This document shows positions 33,597 through 42,352 of a stretch of 64,000 bases of DNA, one piece after another. The notes under the pieces were generated by a model. It did no database searches. It was not told the origin of the DNA and worked only from the letters and a program-made list of their open reading frames with translations. How positions within the stretch are numbered: the stretch's first letter is position 1; each line of letters begins with the position of its first letter. The position numbers and the translations under genes were made by a program. The DNA lies in NCBI RefSeq assembly GCF_030817475.1, contig NZ_JAUSZJ010000002.1, forward strand, positions 4,354,626-4,418,625, in the 5' to 3' direction. This DNA comes from Streptomyces sp. V2I9 (GTDB lineage: Bacteria > Actinomycetota > Actinomycetes > Streptomycetales > Streptomycetaceae).

Positions 33597-35147
33597 ATGG
33601 ATATGCACACTGTCGTGGTGGGGACGTCCGGAACCACCGCCGAGGACGTCGTCGCCGTGGCCCGCCACGGCGCACGGGTCGAGCTCTCCACCGCCGCCGT
33701 GGACGCCCTCGCCGCCGCCCGCCTCATCGTGGACGCGCTCGCCGCCAAGCCCGAGCCGGTCTACGGCGTCTCCACCGGCTTCGGCGCCCTCGCCAGCCGC
33801 CACATCAGCACCGAGCTGCGCGCCCAGCTCCAGCGCAACATCGTCCGCTCGCACGCGGCGGGCATGGGCCCCCGCGTCGAGCGCGAGGTCGTGCGCGCGC
33901 TGATGTTCCTCCGGCTGAAGACGGTCGCCTCCGGGCACACCGGCGTACGCCCCGAGGTCGCGCAGACCATGGCCGACGTGCTGAACGCGGGCATCACGCC
34001 CGTCGTCCACGAGTACGGCTCCCTCGGCTGCTCCGGCGACCTCGCGCCGCTCTCGCACTGCGCGCTCACCCTGATGGGCGAGGGCGAGGCGGAAGGCCCC
34101 GACGGCACGGTCCGGCCCGCCGGCGAACTCCTCGCCGCCCACGGCATCACCCCGGTCGAACTGCGGGAGAAGGAGGGCCTGGCCCTCCTCAACGGCACGG
34201 ACGGCATGCTCGGCATGCTGGTCATGGCCCTCGCCGACCTGAAGAACCTCTACACCTCCGCCGACATCACCGCCGCCCTCTCCCTGGAGGCGCTGCTCGG
34301 CACGGACAAGGTCCTCGCCCCCGAGCTGCACGCCATCCGCCCGCACCCCGGCCAGGGCGACAGTGCCGCCAACATGCTGCGGGTACTGGCCGGTTCGGGG
34401 CTGACGGGCCATCACCAGGACGACGCCCCGCGGGTCCAGGACGCCTACTCGGTGCGCTGCGCCCCCCAGGTCAACGGCGCGGGCCGGGACACCCTCGCCC
34501 ACGCGGCCGTCGTCGCCGGGCGCGAACTGGCCTCCTCCGTCGACAATCCGGTGGTGCTGCCCGATGGCCGGGTGGAGTCCAACGGCAACTTCCACGGCGC
34601 GCCCGTCGCGTATGTCCTGGACTTCCTGGCGATCGTCGCGGCCGACCTCGGCTCGATCTGCGAACGCCGCACCGACCGGCTGCTCGACAAGAACCGCTCG
34701 CACGGGCTGCCGCCGTTCCTCGCGGACGACGCCGGGGTCGACTCCGGGCTGATGATCGCCCAGTACACCCAGGCCGCCCTGGTCAGCGAGATGAAGCGGC
34801 TCGCGGTCCCCGCCTCCGCCGACTCCATCCCGTCCTCCGCGATGCAGGAGGACCACGTCTCCATGGGCTGGTCCGCCGCGCGCAAGCTCCGTACCGCCGT
34901 GGACAATCTGGCCCGGATCGTCGCCGTCGAGCTGTACGCGGCGACCCGCGCGATCGAACTGCGCGCCGCCGAAGGGCTCGTCCCCGCCCCCGCCTCGCAG
35001 GCCGCCGTCGCCGCGCTGCGGGCGGCCGGGGCGGAGGGTCCGGGGCCGGACCGCTTCCTCGCGCCGGACCTGGCCGCCGCCGACGCGTTCGTCCGCGCGG
35101 GCGGCCTGGTCGCGGCCGTCGAGCCGGTCACCGGCCCGCTGGCCTGA
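33597..35147 (+). CDS. hutH: Histidine ammonia-lyase
   Basis: A 516-residue enzyme that converts histidine to urocanate and ammonia. The MIO cofactor tripeptide is Cys145-Ser146-Gly147 in GSLGCSGDLAPL (Cys replaces Ala, as in other Streptomyces HutH). Other motifs: YGVSTGFGALASRH, QRNIVRSHAAGMG, NGTDGMLG, and QEDHVSMGWSAARKL. The ATG at 33597 has TACGCT 7 nt upstream, which indicates a leaderless mRNA; an ATG at 33603 is possible. No other hut genes are in the window. Confidence 0.96.
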   Translation: MDMHTVVVGTSGTTAEDVVAVARHGARVELSTAAVDALAAARLIVDALAAKPEPVYGVSTGFGALASRHISTELRAQLQRNIVRSHAAGMGPRVEREVVRALMFLRLKTVASGHTGVRPEVAQTMADVLNAGITPVVHEYGSLGCSGDLAPLSHCALTLMGEGEAEGPDGTVRPAGELLAAHGITPVELREKEGLALLNGTDGMLGMLVMALADLKNLYTSADITAALSLEALLGTDKVLAPELHAIRPHPGQGDSAANMLRVLAGSGLTGHHQDDAPRVQDAYSVRCAPQVNGAGRDTLAHAAVVAGRELASSVDNPVVLPDGRVESNGNFHGAPVAYVLDFLAIVAADLGSICERRTDRLLDKNRSHGLPPFLADDAGVDSGLMIAQYTQAALVSEMKRLAVPASADSIPSSAMQEDHVSMGWSAARKLRTAVDNLARIVAVELYAATRAIELRAAEGLVPAPASQAAVAALRAAGAEGPGPDRFLAPDLAAADAFVRAGGLVAAVEPVTGPLA

Positions 35148-35231
35148 TCCGGTCCCGTACGGGTACGGATTCACCCGGCGCGGGTCCCGTGCGCGTACGA
35201 ATCGCCTGAACGGGTTCCTCAGGGGTACGGA

Positions 35232-35267
35232 GAAGGGTCCCCGCGCCGGTTGGTGCGGGGACCCTTC
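35232..35267. terminator. Bidirectional hairpin terminator
   Basis: Perfect 13-bp stem (35232-35244 with 35255-35267), 10-nt loop, between hutH and the convergent small cell-wall protein gene. Confidence 0.85.
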
Positions 35268-35292
35268 CGTGTGCCGGTGCGGTCGTGCCGGG

Positions 35293-35589
35293 TCAGTGGG
35301 CCGAACGCGGTCCCGAGCGGCGTACCGAGTACGTGACGAAGCCCGCGCCGATGCCCAACAGGGCCGTACCGCCGATGAGATACGGGGTGGTGTCCAGGCC
35401 CGGACCGGTGTCGGCGAGACGCAGGCCGGAGGTGGGGCCGGCCTCCCCGGCACCGTGTGCGGGCGCGGCGGCCGGGACGTCCCGGCCGGCGTGCTCACCG
35501 GTCGCGTTGGCCGACGGGACGAACCAGAGTGCGGCCAGCAGCGTGCCGGAGGCGGTGGCGGTCAGCAGTGTGCGACGAGCGACGGACAC
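35293..35589 (-). CDS. Small cell-wall protein with LAXTG sortase signal
   Basis: A 98-residue protein: signal peptide (RR, hydrophobic core, SANA-T near residue 29), a short mature region of about 28 residues rich in Ala, Gly, His and Pro, then the sorting signal LADTG (58-62), a hydrophobic helix and a basic tail (SVRRSGPRSAH). LAXTG is the preferred motif of class E sortases in Streptomyces, which anchor chaplins. It is therefore predicted to be linked to peptidoglycan. The mature part is very short and resembles a stub more than an enzyme. The GTG at 35589 follows GGGGAT. Confidence 0.87.
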   Translation of the reverse strand: MSVARRTLLTATASGTLLAALWFVPSANATGEHAGRDVPAAAPAHGAGEAGPTSGLRLADTGPGLDTTPYLIGGTALLGIGAGFVTYSVRRSGPRSAH

Positions 35590-35696
35590 AGATTCGATCC
35601 CCTTGCGACAACCATGAGTTAGCCCCGTGGGCCGATGCTAAGCAAAGCAGCGGGTCGGTGGAAAGTCGCGGCCCCGCCGGGCCGTACGCTCCGGCC

Positions 35697-36146
35697 ATGA
35701 GCACTGATGAGACATCCAGGTTTGTTCGCCTTCGCGTGGAGATGGTGCTGGAGGTCACCGACCTCGACGCCCTGACCGGCACCGCGCTCGAATCCATCGC
35801 CGCCGAGTACGGGGAGCCCGTCGCGGGGGTCGCCGGGAGCGACACCGCCGAGGAGCGGATGCATGCCGAGGCCACGGTCCGGGCAGACGGAGCAGAGGCG
35901 CTCGCCTCGCTGGTCGACCCCTTCGACCTGGTCAGCGAGGTGCCCGGGGTCGAACTGGCCCAGGCGTCCTGGAGCAGCGAGAGCATCGAGTACGACCCCG
36001 ACGCGGAGGACTGGGACGACGCGGACGACGGCGAGGAGGGCCTCTTCCTGCCGCGGGACGGGGAAGACGAGGAGGGGGACGGCGACACGGTCGCGCACAA
36101 TGGGAGGAACGACGGCCAGGACGGTGAACCCGCGCAGCGGGCGTGA
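35697..36146 (+). CDS. Acidic protein of unknown function
   Basis: A 149-residue soluble protein. The first 100 residues look folded (RFVRLRVEMVLEVTDLDALTGTALESIAAEYG..., a ferredoxin-like beta-alpha pattern). The last 45 are extremely acidic (YDPDAEDWDDADDGEEG...). No family recognised. TACGCT lies 6 nt before the ATG (leaderless). It precedes the L,D-transpeptidase by about 250 bp in the same direction. Confidence 0.75.
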   Translation: MSTDETSRFVRLRVEMVLEVTDLDALTGTALESIAAEYGEPVAGVAGSDTAEERMHAEATVRADGAEALASLVDPFDLVSEVPGVELAQASWSSESIEYDPDAEDWDDADDGEEGLFLPRDGEDEEGDGDTVAHNGRNDGQDGEPAQRA

Positions 36147-36398
36147 CGTGTGAGGACACCGGCCCCGGACCCCGCTCACCGGCGGACCGGGGCCGCCCCG
36201 TGCGGTGGCGGAAACCGGTTCCCGGAGACGGGAACCGCCGCTTCCGGAGGTGCGTCGATGAGTGGTGTTCCCCACATCCGTCGTGGATATGGAACGGAGC
36301 ACCCGTTCCGGGTGTTCTTGGAACATTGACGGGGAACGCCCGCCTGGCGGTCCCGTCCGGGGATTCTGGGGAAATCGGCAACGATGGAGAAGCGTGTG

Positions 36399-37652
36399 AT
36401 GACGGACAGCAAGCGGCGCAGGGGCCTGGTGGCCGTGTCCGCACTGCTCGGCGGCGTGCTGGTGCTTTCGGCCTGTAACGACGACGGCGACAAGGGCGGC
36501 AGGACCAGCACCGGCAGCTCGGAGTCGTCGCAGCAGGATGTGGACAAGGCCGCGGCCGAGGACGCCTCCGAGGCGCAGATAACGATCAAGCCGAAGAACG
36601 GCGCGACCAACGCCAGCATCAACAACGCGGCCCAGGTCTCCGTCACCAAGGGCAAGCTGACCGAGGTCGTCATGACCACGGAGGACGGCACCGCGGTCGA
36701 GGGCAAGGTCTCCGCCGACGGGACGAGCTGGAAGCCCTCGGGCCAGCTGGAGCGCTCCACCACGTACAAGATCGACGCCACGGCGGAGGACGCGAAGGGC
36801 CGCAAGGCCCACGAGAACAGCTCCTTCACCACGGTCTCGCCCGACAACAGCTTCATCGGGAACTTCACCCCCGAGGACGGCTCCACGGTCGGCGTCGGGA
36901 TGCCCGTCTCGATCAACTTCAACAAGGAGATCACGGACAAGAAGGCCGTCCAGGCCGGCATCACCGTGAACTCCAGCAGCGGCCAGGAGGTCGTCGGGCA
37001 CTGGTTCAACGCCCAGCGCCTGGACTTCCGCCCGCAGGACTACTGGAAGGGCGGCTCCACCGTCACCCTGAAGCTGGCGCTCGACGGTGTCGAGGGCGCG
37101 GACGGCGTCTTCGGCGTCCAGCAGAAGACCGTGACCTTCAAGATCGGCCGCAACCAGGTCTCCACCGTGGACGCGAAGACCAAGCAGATGACGGTCACCC
37201 GCGACGGCAAGACGATCAAGACGATCCCGATCTCCGCGGGCTCCCCGGACAACCCCACGTACAACGGTCAGATGGTGATCTCCGAGAAGCACAAGGAGAC
37301 CCGGATGAACGGCGCCACCGTCGGTTTCACCGATGACGACGGCAAGGGCGAGTACGACATCAAGGACGTGCCGCACGCCATGCGCCTGTCCACCTCGGGC
37401 ACCTTCATCCACGGCAACTACTGGGGCAAGGGCATCTTCGGCAACGCCAACACCAGCCACGGCTGCGTGGGCCTCGCCGATGTGAAGGGCGCGAACGACC
37501 CCAACGCCCCCGGTGCCTGGTTCTACAACAACTCGCTCATCGGCGACGTGGTCATCGTCAAGAACTCCCCGGACAGGACCATCACCCCGGACAACGGCCT
37601 CAACGGCTGGAACATGAGCTGGGCCGAGTGGACGGCCGGCTCCCAGGCCTGA
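36399..37652 (+). CDS. L,D-transpeptidase lipoprotein with Ig-like domains
   Basis: A 417-residue exported lipoprotein: lipobox LVLSAC (Cys26), a Ser/Asp/Lys linker, two Ig-like domains of the mycobacterial Ldt type (about 60-260), then the YkuD domain with HGNYWGKGIFGNANTSHGCVGL carrying the catalytic His and Cys. It makes 3-3 crosslinks in peptidoglycan or attaches proteins to it. The ATG at 36399 has GGAGAAG 6 nt upstream and is preferred over 36384. A hairpin terminator follows. Confidence 0.94.
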   Translation: MTDSKRRRGLVAVSALLGGVLVLSACNDDGDKGGRTSTGSSESSQQDVDKAAAEDASEAQITIKPKNGATNASINNAAQVSVTKGKLTEVVMTTEDGTAVEGKVSADGTSWKPSGQLERSTTYKIDATAEDAKGRKAHENSSFTTVSPDNSFIGNFTPEDGSTVGVGMPVSINFNKEITDKKAVQAGITVNSSSGQEVVGHWFNAQRLDFRPQDYWKGGSTVTLKLALDGVEGADGVFGVQQKTVTFKIGRNQVSTVDAKTKQMTVTRDGKTIKTIPISAGSPDNPTYNGQMVISEKHKETRMNGATVGFTDDDGKGEYDIKDVPHAMRLSTSGTFIHGNYWGKGIFGNANTSHGCVGLADVKGANDPNAPGAWFYNNSLIGDVVIVKNSPDRTITPDNGLNGWNMSWAEWTAGSQA

Positions 37653-37700
37653 TCCGCCCGCTCCTCCCGGTCTTCTCCCCGCACCACCCCCGTCCCCGCC

Positions 37701-37746
37701 CGAAGGCGGCGGCGCCCCGGAACGCTCCGGGGGGCCGCCGCCTTCG
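37701..37746. terminator. Hairpin terminator between L,D-transpeptidase and ATPase genes
   Basis: 20-bp arms (37701-37720 with 37727-37746) with one mismatch and a 6-nt loop. Confidence 0.75.
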
Positions 37747-37760
37747 GCGTGTCCGGGCCT

Positions 37761-38324
37761 CTATAGCGCCGTGTCCAGCCGCGCAAGGACACGGCGGAGG
37801 AACGTGGCGTCCGGCCCTGCCGTCCCCGGCCGGGCCGGGAGGTGCCCGCTCTCCTGTCGCCGCGGCAGTGGCGGACGTACGCCCAGCTCGGCCCACACCG
37901 CCTTTCCGCCCCCAGCACGGAAGGAACCCCAGCGCCGCGCAACCTGCTGTACGAGGAACAACCCGCGCCCGTCCTCGGCCTCGTCGTCGGCACGCTTGAG
38001 TACGGGGGGCTCACTCGATACGTCCCAGACCTCGATGACGATGCTGTCCCGCAAGCCCACCAGGCGGACGTGGACGAGGTCGAGCCGCTCCAGCTCCCCC
38101 CACATCGGCTTCTCCGCCACCACTCCAGTGATGGCGATGGCGTTGGTGACCAGCTCCGATGAGACGAGAAGGGCATCCTCCTCGATGACTTCCGCATGCC
38201 ACTTGGAGAGCGCGAACCGCAGGAAGTGACGTGAGGTCGAGACGGCCGACTGCACTGCGGTCAGCGCGAGTTGATCGACGAAGCGCACCTGCTGGGTCTG
38301 GTACGGCACCTCTTCGAGCATCAT
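37761..38324 (-). CDS. ATP-binding (anti-sigma-type HATPase) regulatory protein
   Basis: A 187-residue protein with a GHKL fold of the RsbW/SpoIIAB kind: SSELVTNAIAITG (N-box), IVIEVWDVSSEPP (G1-like, D-x-G partly altered), DEAEDGRGLFLVQQVARRWGS (G2), KAVWAEL. Such stand-alone ATPases are numerous in Streptomyces and often sit with XRE/DUF397 genes. The start overlaps the stop of the resolvase-like gene upstream (ATGA), so it is second in a two-gene operon. Partner unknown. Confidence 0.85.
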   Translation of the reverse strand: MMLEEVPYQTQQVRFVDQLALTAVQSAVSTSRHFLRFALSKWHAEVIEEDALLVSSELVTNAIAITGVVAEKPMWGELERLDLVHVRLVGLRDSIVIEVWDVSSEPPVLKRADDEAEDGRGLFLVQQVARRWGSFRAGGGKAVWAELGVRPPLPRRQESGHLPARPGTAGPDATFLRRVLARLDTAL

Positions 38325-38641
38325 GAGCAGTCGTCCAGGCTGATGACTTCCGCGCCGCCGGTGGCGTAGGCGAGGTGCGTCAGCATGGCGTCCTGGAGCG
38401 ACCGGTTGAGCGCCAGCTCCCGGTAGGACGGCACGATCACATGCTTGGCTTCGGCGCGCTTGACCGCCTCCACCAGCTCCGTGAACGCGGACTGCGCTCC
38501 CGGTACGTACTCGTGGAACACGGTCGCCAGGTGGAAGCCGTTGCCCTCGGCGTACGTGGCGAGGTCCCCCTGCTTCTGCCTCGCCTCCTCGTCGCTCATG
38601 TCGTCGGGCACACGCATGTAGCCAAAGATCAGCGGGTTCAT
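38321..38641 (-). CDS. Resolvase N-terminal-like protein lacking the catalytic serine
   Basis: A 106-residue protein that resembles only the catalytic domain of serine recombinases: IFGYMRVPDDMSDEEARQKQGDLATYAEGNGFHL..., then a long helix and VIVPSYRELALN. The nucleophile of the GYxRVS motif is Pro here (YMRVP), and there is no DNA-binding domain, so recombination is excluded. It probably has a regulatory or structural role with the coupled ATPase gene. Start at the internal ATG, which matches the domain start. Confidence 0.8.
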   Translation of the reverse strand: MNPLIFGYMRVPDDMSDEEARQKQGDLATYAEGNGFHLATVFHEYVPGAQSAFTELVEAVKRAEAKHVIVPSYRELALNRSLQDAMLTHLAYATGGAEVISLDDCS

Positions 38642-38859
38642 CGCGCTTCGGTCCCCTCGCCATGCCGGAATCACGCAACGTGTTCACGGTCGTTCTGTGG
38701 GTCACCGAGTGAAGCACTGAAGGACTCTGTTATGCAAGACTACATTTTTTAGTAATCGATTCGCAGTGCTCGATCTCTCATGCGACATTGCGAACCGGAA
38801 CCCTCGGCCATTACATTTCGGGTGCAAGAGGCACCCGTATTGAAGGAAGGCGGCCGCCT
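38642..38859. promoter_or_regulatory. AT-rich divergent promoter region of the resolvase-like/ATPase and XRE/DUF397 operons
   Basis: 218 bp, with 38700-38820 clearly lower in GC than the surroundings (contains a T6 run and TAGTAATCGATTCG). It serves both flanking operons. The XRE gene start at 38860 follows GGAAGG at 38845-38850. Confidence 0.6.
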
Positions 38860-39741
38860 GTGAGTGGCACAACGACTGGTTCGACTGTGCCTCGGCGCCA
38901 ACTCGGTCGACACTTGCGCGACTTGCGCAATGCCTCGCGCCTGACGGTGCGCGCTGCGGCCAAGCAACTGGAGTGGTCGGAACCGAAGATCTGGCGCATC
39001 GAGACGGGCCAGGTATCGCTTCGCAGCCTTGATGTCGAGGCGATGTGCCGGACCTACGGCGCGGATCCCGAGCTGACCAAGGGCTTGATGGGGTTGGCGA
39101 AAGAAACGAAGAACCGGGGCTGGTGGCACGCCTATGGTGACGTGATCCCCGAGGGCTTCGATCTCTATATCGGGCTCGAAGAAGCGGCCGACCGTCTGTC
39201 TTGGTACGAATCCGAGCTCGTCCCCGGTCTGTTCCAAACCCCGGACTACGCCCGTGCGCTCATCAAACGGTCAGATCCTGAGCGGGATGACGCGGAGGTG
39301 GAACGACGCGTACATGTCCGCGTGACGCGTCAGGCGCTGCTCACTCGGGTGACGGCACCGCCCCAAGTGGACGTGGCGCTCAACGAGGCGATCCTGCGTC
39401 GCCCCGTCGGCGGTAGCAAGGTCATGGCCGACCAGCTTGAGCACCTGGTTCACTTGAATGAGCTGGGCAACGTCTCCGTCCGCGTGGTGCCGTTTGCCGC
39501 TGGTCTGCACGAGGGGATCATGTCCGGCCCGTTCGTCACGCTGCGCTTTCCTGCCCACGGCGACAGCCCGTACACGGAGCCGCCCACGGTTTACGTGGAG
39601 GGCTTCACCGGGGCGCTCTACCTCGACAAGGCCAACGAGGTCGAACGCTACGACGGTGCGTTCACGTCCATCTGGGGCTCGGCGCTTGACGAAGCGGGCA
39701 GCACGAGTCTTCTCAAGAAAGCAGTGAGGGAGCTGAAGTGA
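38860..39741 (+). CDS. XRE-family regulator with Scr1/DUF5753 domain
   Basis: A 293-residue protein. HTH at about 14-66 (LGRHLRDLRNASRLTVRAAAKQLEWSEPKIWRIETGQ), followed by the DUF5753 domain (LEEAADRLSWYESELVPGLFQTPDYARALI...; VALNEAILRRPVGG; VRVVPFAAGLHEG). The family comprises WhiJ/AbaA-like Streptomyces regulators that act with a DUF397 partner. The GTG at 38860 is preferred. The stop overlaps the DUF397 gene (GTGA). Confidence 0.92.
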   Translation: MSGTTTGSTVPRRQLGRHLRDLRNASRLTVRAAAKQLEWSEPKIWRIETGQVSLRSLDVEAMCRTYGADPELTKGLMGLAKETKNRGWWHAYGDVIPEGFDLYIGLEEAADRLSWYESELVPGLFQTPDYARALIKRSDPERDDAEVERRVHVRVTRQALLTRVTAPPQVDVALNEAILRRPVGGSKVMADQLEHLVHLNELGNVSVRVVPFAAGLHEGIMSGPFVTLRFPAHGDSPYTEPPTVYVEGFTGALYLDKANEVERYDGAFTSIWGSALDEAGSTSLLKKAVRELK

Positions 39742-39950
39742 ACAGTGCCGACCTGACAGGTGCGGTCTGGCGCAAGAGCAGCCGCAGCAACGGTGACGCC
39801 AACTGCGTTGAGGTCGCCTTCCTCGGCGATGGCCGGGTGGCCATGCGGGACTCCAAGGACAAGGGTGACGGCCCCGCTCTCGTCCTTACCTCCGGCGAGT
39901 GGGCGGCCTTTGAAAGCGGCGTCGCGGGCGGCGAGTTCACGCGGTCGTAG
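39738..39950 (+). CDS. DUF397 domain protein
   Basis: A 70-residue protein that is exactly one DUF397 domain: LTGAVWRKSSRSNGDANCVEVAFLGDGRVAMRDSKDKGDGPALVLTSGEWAAFESGV in outline. Start GTG overlaps the XRE stop. Family proteins pair with DUF5753 regulators, and toxin/antitoxin-like or developmental roles have been proposed. Confidence 0.93.
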   Translation: MNSADLTGAVWRKSSRSNGDANCVEVAFLGDGRVAMRDSKDKGDGPALVLTSGEWAAFESGVAGGEFTRS

Positions 39951-40119
39951 TACGAGCCCCATCTGCGGTCCCAAGAGCGTCCGGCCGGCCGAGCCGGCCG
40001 GACGCTTCGCTGTACAGGTCGGGGCCATGACCTCCGGGGTAATCGACGCCCTCCGCCCCCGCCCGGCAGCATCGGAGGCGTCAGGAACAACGCCCCGCCC
40101 CATCACGGAGGACCGGACC

Positions 40120-40500
40120 ATGACCGCGTACGCCATCGCCCACCTGCGCCCCACCGACGGCCCCGTCGACGACGAGGTGCTGAGCTACATCGAGCGGATC
40201 CAGGCCACCATGGCGCCCTACGGAGCCCGCTTCGTGGTCCACGGCGCCGAGGTGGAGGTGGTGGAGGGAGCGTGGCCGGGCAAGCTGGTCGTCGTCGGGT
40301 TCCCCGGTGTCGAGGAGGCCCGCGCCTGGTACGCGTCCCCCGCCTACCAGGAGATCCTGCCGCTGCGCACCCGGCACCTCGTCGGTGACGTGGTGATCGT
40401 GCCGGGGGTCGGTCCGGAGTACGACGCCTCGGCCACGGCGGCGGCGATGCGGAGCGCGCGGGACCGGGCGGCCGGGCAGGAGGAGTGCGCCGCCCCCTGA
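40120..40500 (+). CDS. DUF1330-family protein
   Basis: A 126-residue protein with a dimeric alpha/beta-barrel (DUF1330) pattern: MTAYAIAHLRPTD, YIERIQATMAPYGARFVVHG, VEVVEGAWPGKLVVVGFPGVEEARAWYASPAYQEILPLR. About 30 additional C-terminal residues are Ala/Arg-rich. Function unknown for the family. Confidence 0.88.
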   Translation: MTAYAIAHLRPTDGPVDDEVLSYIERIQATMAPYGARFVVHGAEVEVVEGAWPGKLVVVGFPGVEEARAWYASPAYQEILPLRTRHLVGDVVIVPGVGPEYDASATAAAMRSARDRAAGQEECAAP

Positions 40501-40570
40501 CGTAGACGCCGGGGCCCGCTCCCGGCCGCCGACGGGTGAGCCGGAGGCGTCCGGCCAGGCTGTACGTGGG

Positions 40571-40619
40571 CTGCGGGTGACGGGTGACGGGTGACGGGCT
40601 GCGGGTGACAGGCGACGGG
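40571..40619. repeat. Short imperfect tandem repeat (GGGTGAC units)
   Basis: Five or six copies of a 7-bp unit CGGGTGA and variants (CGGGCTG, CAGGCGA) in a row, between the DUF1330 and the next small gene. Low-complexity slippage tract; no function seen. Confidence 0.7.
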
Positions 40620-40728
40620 CGAGCGGCCCGGCGGTCGTCCGGCCGGGGGCGGCACGTCGAGCCCGGACGGAGTCGCTGCGGGGGAACCGGAGTGCCCCCG
40701 CGGTCCGGGCCGTGGAACACTCCGGCAC

Positions 40729-41034
40729 GTGCCTCACTGGATAACTCCGCGCCGCCTGGGCGCCACCGCCGTCCTGTACGCCGTCTTCGTCGGCGGCTGG
40801 TACCTGGGCCAGCCGCTCCCTCACGTCGGCTGCGAAGAGGAATCCACCGCCGCGTCCTCCGTCCCGGTCACGATCGGGGAACCCGGCGACGTCTCCGACG
40901 ACTTCACCCGGACGGCCCGCGACGTCGGGCAGTTCGTCACCCACGACCTCGTCTCCACCGAGGCGCTCGTCGCCTGCGACCCGTACACGGCCCGCCCCCG
41001 CCTGGTGGCCTGGGCGACCGGTGACTGGCGCTGA
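40729..41034 (+). CDS. Small membrane-anchored protein, unknown function
   Basis: A 101-residue protein with one N-terminal hydrophobic span (about 11-28) and a Cys at 35, then an acidic extracellular-type region with a second Cys near 84. No lipobox fits well. GTG start with AACACT 7 nt upstream. Not recognised. Confidence 0.6.
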   Translation: MPHWITPRRLGATAVLYAVFVGGWYLGQPLPHVGCEEESTAASSVPVTIGEPGDVSDDFTRTARDVGQFVTHDLVSTEALVACDPYTARPRLVAWATGDWR

Positions 41035-41072
41035 GGACACGTCACCTCGCGGAGAGGCGCCGCCCTTTCGCC

Positions 41073-41708
41073 TCACGGGGACGACACAGGGCGCGCCGGG
41101 CACGCTCGGTCCGTACGCCCCCGCACCGCCGCCCGGTAGGACCGCAGGTCGCTCCGGCGGACCTGGCGCACCCCCGCCAGGTCCCCGTGCGGCTCGGTGG
41201 GGCGTGTCCGGGGGCTCTCCGGGGGGTGGCCGCCCACCGCCGGGGCCCGGGGACGCCGCCACGGCCGCGCCGGCAGCCAGAAGAGGCCGTACAGCCACAG
41301 GAGGCCGTACAGCCAGCGCAGCACCAGTCGGCGGAACCCCGGCCGGCCCGCGTCCGGCAGCCGGATCACCCGGACGCCCATGATCAGCTTTCCGGCGCTC
41401 GCCCGGACGGCCATCGTCAGCAGCACCTGGTTGGCGAACGACAGCGCGATCAGCTGGACGACCAGCAGGGCGGCCACGCGCGCCGTCCCACCCGAGTCCG
41501 GGCCGGAGCGCACCAGCAGCCCGACGGCCAGCAGGCACAGGTAGCAGTCGAGACCGACCGCCAGACAGCGACGCACGTCTCCGGTGCCTCTGGGGATGCG
41601 CGGCTCCCGGAAGCCCGGAGCGGGATACGCGGAGGTGCGGGCGTACGCCGGAAAGGACGCCCGCGCGGGCGGGTGCCCGCACGGCGGTGGGGTCGGGGGC
41701 GGTGTCAT
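41073..41708 (-). CDS. RDD-family membrane protein
   Basis: About 211 residues. Pro-rich N-terminus, then two membrane helices (VGLDCYLCLLAVGLLV; AALLVVQLIALSFANQVLLT) and KLIMGVRVIRLPDAGRPGFRRLVLRWLYGLLWLYGLFWLP. The layout fits an RDD domain. The tail is Arg/Pro-rich. The start is uncertain: ATG at 41708, or 41819 or 41918 upstream. The RDD signature Arg-Asp-Asp is reduced (VGLDCY), so this is a divergent member. Confidence 0.7.
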   Translation of the reverse strand: MTPPPTPPPCGHPPARASFPAYARTSAYPAPGFREPRIPRGTGDVRRCLAVGLDCYLCLLAVGLLVRSGPDSGGTARVAALLVVQLIALSFANQVLLTMAVRASAGKLIMGVRVIRLPDAGRPGFRRLVLRWLYGLLWLYGLFWLPARPWRRPRAPAVGGHPPESPRTRPTEPHGDLAGVRQVRRSDLRSYRAAVRGRTDRACPARPVSSP

Positions 41709-42352
41709 CGGCAGACCCCGGCCGGGCCGGGCGACGACGCTCCCGGCCCCGAGTGCTCCGTGCGGCGCCCGCACCGGGTCAGGAGGCTTCCCCGTCCGAT
41801 GCCCCCGTGGCTTCGACATGGGGGCATCATGACCGATCGCCGATCGGGGTGTCCCTGTTCCTGACCGGTAACTCCCGTACCACGGTGTGGTTTTCACCAG
41901 ACTCTTACCGTTGCCCACTCCTCGCGGTCGGGGGAGTCGCCTGCGTCACCGTCGCGTCCCCGCCGCGCGTCCCCGGTCGTCCGGTGGGTGTCAGGCCCGG
42001 TCGCCCGAACCCCTCCCGGCCACGACGGGGCCGATCCGCAAGGTGACCTTCGCCACGTGCCGGCCGGGCGGCCGAGGGGCGGGCCGTGCCGCGCAAGCCG
42101 CCCGGAACGGCGCGTCCAGGCCGGTCGGCGGCCTGCGGCGAGGGTCCGGGCGCTCAGCAAAACGGCTGATCATGGCCATTATGTGGATGGTCCTCGAAGA
42201 TCATCGGGCATCCCTGGAGAATCGAACCGTACGACGGTCCAGCGCGTCGCCCGGCCGGGAGTCCACGGGGCTTCGGCGGGGGAAGCGGACCGGCGGCGCT
42301 CCGGGACGGGAGCGCCGAAGCGCACGAGCCGACCACGGAAGGTCTTGATCAG
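41709..42352. other. Long leader region of gdhA without a clear gene
   Basis: About 640 bp if the RDD gene starts at 41708. Open frames in it are Arg/Pro/Gly-rich shadows. It should hold the gdhA promoter, but no confident -10/-35 was found. GGAAGG (42339-42344) is the ribosome-binding site of gdhA. Confidence 0.5.
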
